A stretch of 34,154 nt of DNA from an uncultured Methanobrevibacter sp. Lineage in GTDB: Archaea; Methanobacteriota; Methanobacteria; Methanobacteriales; Methanobacteriaceae. Of this stretch, positions 16,307-24,430 are shown piece by piece (position 1 is the first letter of the stretch; each line of letters starts with the position of its first letter). The position numbers were made by a program, and so were the translations under genes. The DNA lies in assembly GCF_947169325.1 (NCBI RefSeq), contig NZ_CAMVPN010000019.1, forward strand, positions 1 to 34,154, in the 5' to 3' direction. Under the pieces are notes generated by a model. The model made no database searches and had not been told where the DNA came from. It saw nothing but the letters and a program-made list of their open reading frames with translations.

Positions 16307-17080
16307 ATGAGAAATTCATTAAAAGAAGAAATTAAAAAATTAAATTACGACATTGAGAATAGAGTTATTGTCAATCCGAATAAATTGACAATACTTCCAT
16401 TAATACAAAATCAGAACATTAAAGAGAAATTTAGTGAAGAAAAACTTAGTGAAATATTGGATTTAAGTTCAGAAGACATTAAAAAACTAAAATTTTACGA
16501 AATGAATAATTTCCTAAATGATTCAACAAAAATTGAAGAGTACCTATCTGAATTTACAGACGTTATCATTGATAATCTCCCACAAGATTCAGACATACAA
16601 AGCATCAATTTTTTACTTTATGAACTTCTAATCAATATCTACAAACATTCACAATTCAAAAATGCATATATTCAAATAAATACTACTGAAAACAATCAAA
16701 TTATTGAATTATGCATTATTGATGATGGAATTGGAATTCCTGGAAGTTTTAAAGAAGATTCAATAAAATTTGAAGATGATTGCAATGCTATTTTTGAAGC
16801 ATTGAACGGTAAAACCACCGATAAAGAAAAATACAAATTGCATGGAAGAGGATTGAACTCCAGTGCCAGAATTACAACATTAGGATTCGAAGGAGAGATG
16901 TTAATAGCTTCAGGAAAAGGCATTTGTTTAATCAATTCTGATGGAATAGAAACCTGCAAAAACAGATACGAAATTGCTGGAACATTTATAATCCTAAAAA
17001 TTCCAAATAAAAAAATTGAGAACATCTATAACTATTTAAAATATGAAAAAATAAATAAAATTCAAGGAGTGGAAGAATGA
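16307..17080 (+). CDS. GHKL (HATPase_c) ATP-binding protein
   Basis: A 257-residue cytoplasmic protein with a GHKL ATP-binding fold in residues about 95-240. The N box is ELLINIYKHS (near 108), G1 is IDDGIGIPG (near 142), and the G2-like lid HGRGLNSSARI is near 182. There is no His-kinase dimerisation domain, transmembrane region or receiver, so it resembles RsbW/SpoIIAB-type switch ATPases rather than sensor kinases. The first 95 residues are unassigned. GGTGAT precedes ATG 16307. It overlaps the DUF4325 gene by 4 bases (ATGA), so the two proteins are translationally coupled and probably interact. The gene is noticeably more AT-rich than its neighbours, consistent with transfer. Confidence 0.82.
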   Translation: MRNSLKEEIKKLNYDIENRVIVNPNKLTILPLIQNQNIKEKFSEEKLSEILDLSSEDIKKLKFYEMNNFLNDSTKIEEYLSEFTDVIIDNLPQDSDIQSINFLLYELLINIYKHSQFKNAYIQINTTENNQIIELCIIDDGIGIPGSFKEDSIKFEDDCNAIFEALNGKTTDKEKYKLHGRGLNSSARITTLGFEGEMLIASGKGICLINSDGIETCKNRYEIAGTFIILKIPNKKIENIYNYLKYEKINKIQGVEE

Positions 17081-17346
17081 GCGAATTAGAAATTAATCTT
17101 GAAGAGAAATATTCCAAAAAGTTAGGTGTAGGACCTACAGCAAAAAAACTTTTTGATGAGATAAAAAACGAATCTTCAGTAACCCTAAATTTTGAAAACA
17201 TCGAATTTATGAGCAGATCATTTGCTCAAGAGTACGTTTTTCAAAAGCACAGTTCAAAAATTGAAATTAAAGAAATCAACATGGACGATTCAATAAAAAT
17301 GTTGTTGGACGTTGTTGAAGATGACTTTAAAAAAAGTTGTTTATAG
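17077..17346 (+). CDS. STAS-like DUF4325 protein
   Basis: An 89-residue protein whose centre (VTLNFENIEFMSRSFAQEYVF, split near residues 36-56) matches the STAS-like DUF4325 pattern: a beta strand, an FxxI/V turn, then Ser-Phe-Ala at the start of a helix. STAS domains of this kind pair with GHKL kinases in partner-switching pathways, where a Ser may be phosphorylated. Here S47 or S49 is the candidate, by analogy only. The start overlaps the preceding HATPase stop. It converges on the methyltransferase gene with a single base between coding ends. Confidence 0.75.
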   Translation: MSELEINLEEKYSKKLGVGPTAKKLFDEIKNESSVTLNFENIEFMSRSFAQEYVFQKHSSKIEIKEINMDDSIKMLLDVVEDDFKKSCL

Positions 17347-18240
17347 CTAGATAATAACTACATTATCTGCTATTTTTTCTGCTTTTTCTTTAATTTCAGA
17401 AATGTCAACTCCAGGAAACGCATCAATGACACATAAATCCACATGACCCGCATCCAAATCTTCAAATGCATCGTTGTGGATTTCAAATCCATTTTTAATA
17501 CCGTTAATGTCAAGGTTGTTTTTAAGCGCCTCAATCATCTCAGGGTTGGCATCATTGAATATTACCTTTTCAAATCCAAATTTCAATAAATAAATTCCAA
17601 GCGCTCCCAAACCGCACATTGCGTCAATGGCTGTGCCTTTCTTGATATCGTTGTTTTTCAGATAATTGTGCAGCCTGACAAGTTTGTCTTCGGTTGTCAT
17701 TGCCACTTCTATGTGGTGTCTTGACTGATTTTTGACAAGAACTATCTTTTCGCCGAGCAATGTTCTCATCACGTTGATTTGAGTGTCATCGCCTACCAAA
17801 ATTTCAAAGTGATTTATCTGAGAATCCCTGTCCAGTTTTCCAACTACATTTTGAGGACTTCCCCTTAAAACGCATTTCACTTCCGGAACTTCATCGGCCA
17901 ATTTCAATGCGACTTCTTCAGTAAAATCCGGATGAAGCAATATCAAGGTGTTTTCCTGGATGAACTGAGGGTTTAGACTGCTGAAATAGAAATCAGACAG
18001 TGGAACCGGAGAGTTTCGCCTGAGCGTTGCCTTGTCGGGAACTATTTCACATTCTATCATTATCTTCAGGATGTGACTCATCACAATATCCAACGGCCTT
18101 TTCCCGCAACTGCACCTCATGTATTCCCCGTCATAGTCATCAAAGTTTATCAAATCCTTTAGCGGAGAGAATTTCTTGATTTGGATGTCTTTGCAGTTTT
18201 CACATTCATTTAGGGAATTAATTTTTTCGTCAATATCTAT
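17347..18240 (-). CDS. SAM-dependent methyltransferase of the RNA-modifying Trm type (start uncertain)
   Basis: The C-terminal half has a class I SAM fold: motif I AIDAMCGLGALGIYLLKFG, then FNDANPEMIEALKNNLDING, as in tRNA methyltransferases of the Trm1/Trm5 group; the target is unknown. The first conventional start is TTG 18153 (268 residues). However, the open frame continues upstream to a position with an ideal GAGGTGAT ribosome binding site six bases before an ATA codon at 18240. The extra 29 residues add a CENC motif that could pair with the CSC motif of the core to bind zinc. I therefore give the longer form and note that it needs a non-standard start (ATA or nearby ATT) or hides a base error. 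Confidence 0.7.
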   Translation of the reverse strand: MDIDEKINSLNECENCKDIQIKKFSPLKDLINFDDYDGEYMRCSCGKRPLDIVMSHILKIMIECEIVPDKATLRRNSPVPLSDFYFSSLNPQFIQENTLILLHPDFTEEVALKLADEVPEVKCVLRGSPQNVVGKLDRDSQINHFEILVGDDTQINVMRTLLGEKIVLVKNQSRHHIEVAMTTEDKLVRLHNYLKNNDIKKGTAIDAMCGLGALGIYLLKFGFEKVIFNDANPEMIEALKNNLDINGIKNGFEIHNDAFEDLDAGHVDLCVIDAFPGVDISEIKEKAEKIADNVVII

Positions 18241-18377
18241 GATAAAATCACCTCAAAATTGCCTTTACAATATAATATTGATTTATACTAGTATATATGC
18301 TTTCGCAGGAAATAAAAAATTTATAAATAAGCAACGCCAATGTTAAATCAACTAAAAAATCGAAAAAAGTGATAAAT

Positions 18378-19805
18378 ATGAGCAATAATGAGATTATACC
18401 ACAATATGACGTTGTCAGACAAAATTACAGCCCTAAGGAAAAATTGCTTTTAGGAGAACTTCGTGAAAATTTAGTTGACCTGGCCATATCATCAGGCGGA
18501 AATTTCCAGCCGAATGAAGACAAGCTACTGAATGACATCAGGAGCTTTTTATTTGCAAGGCTGTCACAGGACCCTCAAAATAATAAGCTCACAAATGAAT
18601 ATTTGGATACCCTGTCACTCAAGCTGCTCAGGGACATTATCGGATATGGTGAAATCGACCCTCTGATTCAGGATGACGATTTGGAGGAAATCATGATCAA
18701 CGGAATAGACAAGCCTGTCTTTGTCTACCACAGAAAATACGGCATGATGAAGACAAACATCAGATTCGACGACGAAAAGGAACTTACAGATTTAATCGAC
18801 TCAATCGCAAGGCAAATCAACCGCAGAATTGATCAGGAAACACCGATTTTAGACGGAAGGCTTGTAGACGGCTCAAGAATAAATGCAACTATACCTCCCG
18901 CATCTGCAGATGGCCCCACATTAACAATCAGGAAATTCAAAAAGGACCCTCTGACCGTGATTGACCTGATTAATTCCAAAACAATTTCAGTTGAGCTGGC
19001 CGCATTTTTATGGCTGTGCTTCGACGGACTGGGCGTGAAATCCGCAAATGCAATAATATCCGGAGGAACAAGTTCAGGTAAGACAACAACACTGAACGCC
19101 CTTTGCGCATTCATCAATCCGAAAGAGAGAATCATTACAATAGAAGACACACTGGAGCTGCAAATTCCTCATGAGCACGTCATCAGAATGGAAACAAAAC
19201 CGGCAAACATCGAAAACAAAGGGGAGCTGACAATGAACGACCTTGTTAAAAACTCTCTTAGGCAAAGGCCTGACAGAATAATCGTTGGAGAAGTTAGAGC
19301 CGACGAGGCCATTACCCTTTTTACCGCCCTGAACACTGGCCATTCAGGATTTGGAACACTTCACTCCAATGATGCAAGAGAGACAATAACAAGATTGACA
19401 AACGAACCTATGTCCGTTCCGAAGATAATGATTGGTGCAATAGATTTCATCATAATGCAGAACCGAATCTATACTCCTTCCGGAGTCTCTTTCAGAAGAA
19501 TCAGCGAAGTGGCAGAGGTGGTCGGAATAGAAGAGGGCGTTGTTCAGCTGAACAAGATTTTCGAATGGAATCCGGAAACTGACCAAATAGAGAACGTGAG
19601 CGTGTCAAGCAAGACCCTGTCCCAGATTGCAAATTTGAGCGGAAGGTCCATCAATGACCTTGGAAGGGAAATTGAAAACAGGCAAACCGTATTGAACCAC
19701 ATGGTCAAGCAGGACATCCGTTCAGTTGATGATGTGAAAGCCATTTTGGACCTGTACTACAAGGACAGTGAAAAAGTGCTGAACAGAATTCTTCTTGGAA
19801 GGTGA
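18378..19805 (+). CDS. Type II/IV secretion (Tad/archaeal pilus) ATPase, CpaF/TadA-like
   Basis: A hexameric assembly ATPase of 475 residues. The N-terminal domain is followed by GGTSSGKTT (Walker A, near residues 234-242), the Asp-box [12 protein letters not shown] (near 257), [12 protein letters not shown] (Walker B, near 303) and the His-box [12 protein letters not shown] (near 322). It powers pilus or secretion fibre assembly at the membrane. The start is ATG 18378; the GTG at 18369 is part of the AGTGAT ribosome binding site. A TATA box lies near 18318. The gene overlaps the following GspF-like gene by 4 bases. No pilin or prepilin peptidase is adjacent, so this is a minimal two-gene unit. 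Confidence 0.9.
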   Translation: MSNNEIIPQYDVVRQNYSPKEKLLLGELRENLVDLAISSGGNFQPNEDKLLNDIRSFLFARLSQDPQNNKLTNEYLDTLSLKLLRDIIGYGEIDPLIQDDDLEEIMINGIDKPVFVYHRKYGMMKTNIRFDDEKELTDLIDSIARQINRRIDQETPILDGRLVDGSRINATIPPASADGPTLTIRKFKKDPLTVIDLINSKTISVELAAFLWLCFDGLGVKSANAIISGGTSSGKTTTLNALCAFINPKERIITIEDTLELQIPHEHVIRMETKPANIENKGELTMNDLVKNSLRQRPDRIIVGEVRADEAITLFTALNTGHSGFGTLHSNDARETITRLTNEPMSVPKIMIGAIDFIIMQNRIYTPSGVSFRRISEVAEVVGIEEGVVQLNKIFEWNPETDQIENVSVSSKTLSQIANLSGRSINDLGREIENRQTVLNHMVKQDIRSVDDVKAILDLYYKDSEKVLNRILLGR

Positions 19806-20725
19806 TTTCTATTTTAAACAGGTTTTTCATATTGGTTGGAGGCATTGTGCTCAGTCTGGTTTCCTTTTACAAAAACATTTCAGTAAAAGACATATTTAAG
19901 AAAAGGGAATCAAAAAACAATGACGTTATCGAAGCGATATTTTCAAAGCTTGATTATGAAACAAATCCAAAAATACCTAAAATGGAAAAGGACGTTCTCG
20001 AAGACATCCGCCAGCGGCTGAAACCTGTCATGATGAAAAAGTCTTCGATAAAATTCGTCATACTTCTAACAGTTCTTCTGTTTATCATAAGGCCATTTGA
20101 AGTAGGAGGAATGTTTTTAACAGTAGTCGTGATGTTTTACATATTCCTCATCTATTATCCGAAAATCAGGGAGCAGCAAAGCTATACCGACCTCAATCAG
20201 GAGCTGCCCTATGCATTAAGACATATGGGAATAGAGCTGAAGTCCGGAAAGGGCCTTCATGACACATTAGTGACAATCAGAGATGCCGATTACGGCACAT
20301 TTTCAAAAGAAATCCACAGAGTTCTGGAGGAAGTGAAATTCGGAAAATCCACTGAAGACTCGTTGCTTGAAATGTCTAAAAGGGTCAACTCTGAAGGCCT
20401 TACACGGGCGGTACAGCAGATTGTAGGCACTCTTAGAGTCGGAGGAAATTTGGCCAACAGTCTTGACATTATCGCAAAGGACATTTCATTTGAAATGCAA
20501 ATCAAGTTAAAGGAATATTCCCAAAGGCTGAATTCTTTTATTTTGATTTATACTTTCATTGCCATTCTAGCGCCGGTAATCAGTCTGATAATGCTGATGG
20601 CAGGCTCTACGGTAATGGGGGATGTTATTTCATCAAGCATGCTACTTGTGATGTACTCATTGTTTTTCCCGATGGTTGTAGTGTTTATGGGACTGTTCAT
20701 TAAAAAATTAGAACCGAATGTTTAA
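19802..20725 (+). CDS. Type II secretion F-domain (TadB/TadC-like) membrane platform protein
   Basis: A 307-residue protein with two hydrophobic pairs: residues about 78-120 and 240-300. Between them lies a cytoplasmic T2SF helical domain ([20 protein letters not shown], then [16 protein letters not shown]). This is the inner-membrane platform that couples the pilus ATPase to subunit assembly. Start: GTG 19802, overlapping the TGA of the ATPase gene (GTGA), which indicates coupling. It is a single-domain form, as in Tad and archaeal simple systems. Confidence 0.88.
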   Translation: MISILNRFFILVGGIVLSLVSFYKNISVKDIFKKRESKNNDVIEAIFSKLDYETNPKIPKMEKDVLEDIRQRLKPVMMKKSSIKFVILLTVLLFIIRPFEVGGMFLTVVVMFYIFLIYYPKIREQQSYTDLNQELPYALRHMGIELKSGKGLHDTLVTIRDADYGTFSKEIHRVLEEVKFGKSTEDSLLEMSKRVNSEGLTRAVQQIVGTLRVGGNLANSLDIIAKDISFEMQIKLKEYSQRLNSFILIYTFIAILAPVISLIMLMAGSTVMGDVISSSMLLVMYSLFFPMVVVFMGLFIKKLEPNV

Positions 20726-20747
20726 AAAAAATAAAAATCGAAAGGAA

Positions 20748-21467
20748 TTAACCGAATAAGGTTTCAATTCCTTTTGATGCCAATAATCCTACGAATGCTC
20801 CTTGCTGGTCCATTACAATGTTTCCTTTGGAGTATTGGTCAATTGCAGCATTTATCATTGCAGACTTTACTTCAGGGTCTTTAGCTGCATTGGCTGCTGC
20901 CTTAACGATTTCAAGTACTGCATCTCCTCTTGAGACACCGTTACCCCAATCCTCTTCACGAATGAAATCAATACCACTTACCTGCATTTGACTTCCATTG
21001 ACTTCCAATGGCCCTGCGGCAGCAAGTACTGCATCCAATGCTTCGGTATTGACTGCCACAACGGAATCAATGTGAGTATTTGTATTGTACTCGACAATTT
21101 CCTTTGCAAGCTGCATTGCTTCAGCATTGTTTGAACTCCAAAATGCATCGTGAAGAAGCAATCTGGCTCCAGCACCCTGTGTTTGTGCTTCCGCAGGTTC
21201 TGCGGCTGTCGGGTGAGTCATGCCCCCTGGATAAACAGCATAATAATTTTTAAGAGTACCGTTGTCCAAATGGACAATGAATGCCATGTCACAGGCCCCC
21301 ATACCTGGCCTTCTTTCACTTTCATCGATGGCACATACTAAAATATTTTTGTCACCTTCAGTAAGTTCGGAGTTACTTCCGATGAATAGTGCGCCAGCGA
21401 TTATTGCAATAAGACCTATTAAAACAATAATAATAATCGCGATAATTAACTTTTTTGTCCTATCCAT
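20748..21467 (-). CDS. DUF4012-family membrane-anchored extracytoplasmic protein
   Basis: A 239-residue protein with one N-terminal membrane helix (residues about 6-30), followed by an external domain. The domain contains NILVCAIDESERRPGMGACD and AVNTEALDAVLAAAGPLEVNG, segments typical of DUF4012, a relative of the LytR-CpsA-Psr fold. Such proteins are associated with cell-envelope polymers, but no activity is proven. AGGTAGGA lies just before ATG 21467. The end is convergent with the pilus genes, 22 bases apart. Confidence 0.72.
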   Translation of the reverse strand: MDRTKKLIIAIIIIVLIGLIAIIAGALFIGSNSELTEGDKNILVCAIDESERRPGMGACDMAFIVHLDNGTLKNYYAVYPGGMTHPTAAEPAEAQTQGAGARLLLHDAFWSSNNAEAMQLAKEIVEYNTNTHIDSVVAVNTEALDAVLAAAGPLEVNGSQMQVSGIDFIREEDWGNGVSRGDAVLEIVKAAANAAKDPEVKSAMINAAIDQYSKGNIVMDQQGAFVGLLASKGIETLFG

Positions 21468-21564
21468 AATTCCTACCTTTTTCAGTTATATACTAAACAT
21501 ATATTTTTAATTCAATATACTTAAATTTTAAGGTAAGAAAACAAAAAAAAGAAAAAAATAATAA

Positions 21565-21669
21565 TTAATGACAGTTGCATCCAAAAAAGAAACACCATAA
21601 TCTTTTAAATATTGATTTTTTCTCTTTGGATTCCTCTTTGACTTCACAACATTTTGCTTTGTTTGCCAT
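21565..21669 (-). CDS. Cys-rich 34-residue peptide under iron-box control
   Basis: A short frame from ATG 21669, preceded at the right distance by GGTG, to TAA at 21565-21567. The product starts MANKAKCCEVKEESKEKK and ends FKRLWCFFFGCNCH. It is a hydrophilic, Lys/Glu-rich half followed by an aromatic half, with five Cys in all (positions 7, 8, 26, 31 and 33) and a final His. The Cys-x4-Cys-x-Cys-His end could bind a metal or Fe-S cluster, and the aromatic stretch could touch the membrane. A promoter with two TTAGG-N4-CCTAA boxes lies upstream, like that of feoA. I know no family. It may be a metal-responsive regulator or Feo accessory peptide. Confidence 0.6.
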   Translation of the reverse strand: MANKAKCCEVKEESKEKKSIFKRLWCFFFGCNCH

Positions 21670-21858
21670 AAATAACACCAATTAAGATAGGTGAAATTAA
21701 ATAGGATTCCTATTTAATTTCTTGAGAGTAGTTATATGCATTGCCGAATCAGAAGAGAGTTAAACCAATTCAGCAATAATTGGAGAAAGTAATTTGATTC
21801 AATCAAATCACATTAGCAATTAAAATTAGATTTTTAGGTAGACCTAATTTTTATCACT
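21670..21858 (-). promoter_or_regulatory. Structured 5' leader of the Cys-rich peptide gene
   Basis: About 190 bases lie between the predicted start (near 21859) and the peptide ATG. They contain a 29-base perfect palindrome, GAAATTAAATAGGA/TCCTATTTAATTTC (21693-21721). A second inverted repeat is ATTTGATT/AATCAAAT around 21800, and CCAATT/AATTGG lies near 21756-21783. The leader is long for this genome and could be a regulatory RNA in its own right. The rest of the gap to ef1B (21908-21973) shows only AT-rich sequence. Confidence 0.5.
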
Positions 21859-21907
21859 AATGATAATGTTGTACTAAGACATATATAAATCTTTAGGTAA
21901 ACCTAAA
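21834..21907 (-). promoter_or_regulatory. Iron-box promoter of the Cys-rich peptide gene
   Basis: On the minus strand a TATA box (TTTATATA, 21882-21889) is bracketed by TTTAGGTAAACCTAAA (21892-21907, upstream) and TTAGGTAGACCTAA (21834-21847, downstream, about +12 to +25). Spacing and layout match those of the feoA and 12830 promoters. Confidence 0.7.
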
Positions 21908-21973
21908 TTTAAGTAAAAATAGAATCACAAAAAAATTGGAAAAAATAAATAAAAAAAGAAATAATGGAAGATC

Positions 21974-22243
21974 TTACATCAATCTTCCAACACCAGTGAT
22001 TTCAATACTGGCTACACCTTCAATGGCTTGAACCATTTCTTCAACAGCTTCAGATCCGCCTTCACCATCTTCAGTGATGAAATTTAAGATGATAGCAACT
22101 AAACCAAAAGCGATTGGTTCTTCTGCAATATCATGAATTTCAGCACCTTCAGGCATTGAACTTTTGATAGTTTCTTTAATAGCTTCTAAATCTATATCTG
22201 GACTGTCAGGCATAATTTTCATAGTTGTTAATACTTCACCCAT
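21974..22243 (-). CDS. ef1B: Archaeal translation elongation factor 1-beta
   Basis: An 89-residue ferredoxin-like-fold aEF-1beta, the nucleotide exchange factor of aEF-1alpha. The GEVLTTMKIMPDSPDIDL start, AEEPIAFGLVAIILNF (near 41-56) and VEEMVQAIEGVASIEITGVGR end are characteristic. GGAGGAATT precedes ATG 22243. It follows the zinc-finger microprotein gene by 23 bases on the same strand; this pairing is widely conserved in archaea. Confidence 0.95.
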   Translation of the reverse strand: MGEVLTTMKIMPDSPDIDLEAIKETIKSSMPEGAEIHDIAEEPIAFGLVAIILNFITEDGEGGSEAVEEMVQAIEGVASIEITGVGRLM

Positions 22244-22266
22244 TCTAATTCCTCCATTTTATAAAC

Positions 22267-22428
22267 TTATGGTCCTTCAAAACCACATTCGCATTTATAA
22301 GCGTGACCAAAGGTACGGCATTTTTCGCATCTTGCTATTTTTGCTCCACATTCAGGGCATTCGAATTCAACGAACGGTCCTGTTAATGGAATTTCTTGTT
22401 TACATGAAATACATTCTACAGTTTTCAT
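22267..22428 (-). CDS. HVO_2753-type zinc-finger microprotein (53 aa)
   Basis: A 53-residue protein with four CxxC-like pairs: CISC (5-8), CPEC (25-28), CEKC (34-37) and CEC (46-48). This is the double zinc-finger pattern of the HVO_2753 family. Family members are found next to EF-1beta across Euryarchaeota, as here. GGTGAT precedes ATG 22428, and the ATG overlaps the TGA of mfnE (ATGA). A nucleic-acid or protein-binding role is inferred from the fold; in Haloferax the family member affects swarming and biofilm growth. Confidence 0.88.
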   Translation of the reverse strand: MKTVECISCKQEIPLTGPFVEFECPECGAKIARCEKCRTFGHAYKCECGFEGP

Positions 22429-23099
22429 TTTATATCACCTATTATTTGTGTGTAATCGAAATTATAATCATTTACATTATCATCTATAAGAGATAACACC
22501 CTTTCGGGATATTTTCCGTTTACAACATAACAATCAGTCCCAAACCTCAATAAAAGAGAAGGTAACATTACATCAATCGATGACTCCTGAAAAGTTAGTA
22601 ACGTTTTTGCATCGATTTTACTTATGAATGTTGAACCCGGCTCCTTCGGTTCTTGGGTATATATACCATTTACATTTGTTACTATTAAAAGGTTTGCATT
22701 TAGAAGGTGTGAAATGTATGCTGCAATCGAATCTGAAGTCACATCCCATGAGCATTCGAATGGATCTTCCACCTTTAAAAATTCAGAAACAACAAAAATC
22801 GGAGTCAAACCTTCCTCTGAGATTACATTGACATCCTCTATCGAATAAGCAAGTTTTGCTGAATCGACCTTGTCATTGACAAGCTTTGCAATGATGTCCA
22901 TGCAATCGATGGCTGTCCAGTGGTTTACCTCTTCTGAGAAGTGTTGTTCGCTGTTGTATTTGCGAATAAGATTTGCAAACTCGCCTCCTCCCAGAACAAT
23001 GCATGAATCAGTGCCTTCAAGCCTGTTTGCCAATTCTATTGCATAATTTGGAAATAGGCTTCCCCCGATTTTTACAACCTGTTTTACGATGATAATCAC
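22425..23099 (-). CDS. mfnE: Amino acid kinase family protein, probable MfnE (methanofuran synthesis)
   Basis: A 224-residue member of the amino acid kinase superfamily. The Gly-rich VVKIGGSLFPNYAIELA start (residues about 8-24), CIVLGGGEFANLIRKY (near 33-48) and LLIVTNVNGIYTQEPKE (near 137-153) form the ATP and phosphoacceptor sites. In methanogens this branch includes MfnE, which phosphorylates (aminomethyl)furanmethyl phosphate to the diphosphate used for methanofuran. The assignment is by family and length, and other small-molecule kinase activities remain possible. Start: GTG 23099. It is the third gene of a minus-strand run with pth2 upstream and the zinc-finger protein overlapping its end. 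Confidence 0.7.
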   Translation of the reverse strand: MIIIVKQVVKIGGSLFPNYAIELANRLEGTDSCIVLGGGEFANLIRKYNSEQHFSEEVNHWTAIDCMDIIAKLVNDKVDSAKLAYSIEDVNVISEEGLTPIFVVSEFLKVEDPFECSWDVTSDSIAAYISHLLNANLLIVTNVNGIYTQEPKEPGSTFISKIDAKTLLTFQESSIDVMLPSLLLRFGTDCYVVNGKYPERVLSLIDDNVNDYNFDYTQIIGDIK

Positions 23100-23144
23100 G
23101 ACCCTGTTTAATTAAAAGTAGCTTTCATTAAATGATGGTTTTGA

Positions 23145-23483
23145 CTATAGAAGTTTCAAATCCCCTGTCACTTCGTCAAGGATTTCATCTTCATCAGGCC
23201 CGAGAGCCAAAACTGTAACGCTTGATGTAGGTATCTGAGTCCTTCCAGCATCAACTACCAAATAATTGGCAATGCCCTTTTCGTCGGCCAACTTCTTAAG
23301 TGCAGTCAACTCCTCCAAGGTCTGGACTTTCAAAACCACTTTGGCATAGGCCTCATTTTCCCATTTTCTGATTTTATCTGCAGGGGATTTCTTATATGCG
23401 CCAATGGCACCATGACAGCACTGTGCTGCGATTTTCCCTTTGCGCATTTTCAAATCTGTTCTGACAATCATTACCTGTTTCAT
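23145..23483 (-). CDS. pth2: Peptidyl-tRNA hydrolase, archaeal type
   Basis: A 112-residue Pth2 enzyme that frees tRNA from prematurely released peptidyl-tRNA. The motifs VRTDLKMRKGKIAAQCCHGA (residues about 7-26), with the catalytic Lys and Asp region, and DAGRTQIPTSSVTVLALGP (near 78-96) are diagnostic. It begins 8 bases after the end of the Rpn-type gene and is followed, after 45 bases, by mfnE. It is probably cotranscribed with the genes down to ef1B. Confidence 0.96.
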   Translation of the reverse strand: MKQVMIVRTDLKMRKGKIAAQCCHGAIGAYKKSPADKIRKWENEAYAKVVLKVQTLEELTALKKLADEKGIANYLVVDAGRTQIPTSSVTVLALGPDEDEILDEVTGDLKLL

Positions 23484-23491
23484 GATAACGC

Positions 23492-24325
23492 CTACAAATT
23501 GTTCCTTTCCTTAATTTCAAGAACCTTATCAAGTGAAACTCCAGATTTTTCAGCAATTATTTCTGGTTCATCCCCAGATTTTAACCAATTGACAATAATT
23601 TGCTCCATCCCATCATCTTTTCCATTTTTATATTTGTTTTCACCATACTCATCAATCAAACTCATCCTATCACCTAACCTGTCACAAATAATATTCCTTT
23701 CCAAATCATCCTCAACGAATTTGTCAGTTGTTAACCACAAAACTCCCAGTGCCAGTTCCAACTGAGAAATAGATAAATTTTTTAACCTATTAATGATTTC
23801 AATAACTCTGTAGATATACACGACAATATCCTTACCTTTTTTACTTAAGGGAACCAGCGATAACAAAACTACATCCCTGCCAGTTGGCATTTCTTTATTT
23901 TTAAGTTTAGTTTCAACATTATTAATAATTTCGCTACTGGTCAAATTATTCAGTCCGATAACCTCATATTTAAAGGAATTTAATTTGTTGTATCTGTAGA
24001 CAACAATTTTTGAATCCTCATCCGTGCTTAACACGGCCAAGTTAACCTCCTTGTCACTTTCCTTGTGTTGGTCTGTGATTGCAACATAGGAATGTGCCCT
24101 TCTTGAAAAGTCATCGTCAACTTTAGTGCTTTGAAATTCAATAATCCAAATCTCCTCATCCAATTCCAATATCAAATCCGGCTTGTATGTAGTCGGATCT
24201 AGTTGCCTTAGTTCTTTAGTCCATAATTTTACATTTTCAGACTTGATGCCCATTATCTCCAAAAGAATATGGGCATCCTCATCAGCCACGTTTTTGAACA
24301 ACAAGTCCTCCTGAAATTCCGCCAT
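23492..24325 (-). CDS. Rpn-family PD-(D/E)XK nuclease/transposase-like protein
   Basis: A 277-residue protein with the N-terminal Rpn pattern: DLLFKNVADEDAHILLEIMG, then PDLILELDEEIWIIEFQSTK (near residues 48-70). Its Asp...Glu-x-Gln is the PD-(D/E)XK catalytic set, with Gln in place of the usual Lys. The C-terminus ends in a helical domain (IIAEKSGVSLDKVLEIKE) as in related proteins. Rpn enzymes promote DNA recombination in bacteria, and some act in phage defence; the archaeal ones are little studied. The gene sits immediately upstream of pth2, and about 105 bases after its start lies the second 19-bp-period array. Its AT-rich leader and accessory character suggest a mobile origin. Confidence 0.78.
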   Translation of the reverse strand: MAEFQEDLLFKNVADEDAHILLEIMGIKSENVKLWTKELRQLDPTTYKPDLILELDEEIWIIEFQSTKVDDDFSRRAHSYVAITDQHKESDKEVNLAVLSTDEDSKIVVYRYNKLNSFKYEVIGLNNLTSSEIINNVETKLKNKEMPTGRDVVLLSLVPLSKKGKDIVVYIYRVIEIINRLKNLSISQLELALGVLWLTTDKFVEDDLERNIICDRLGDRMSLIDEYGENKYKNGKDDGMEQIIVNWLKSGDEPEIIAEKSGVSLDKVLEIKERNNL

Positions 24326-24430
24326 AATGACACCTCCAAAGTTAATTGATTATAATTAGTAGAAAATAGTTAAAAATGATTTATATCAAAATCAAAGCAT
24401 ATTAACTTAAATAATTTGTTTTTCCCACAA

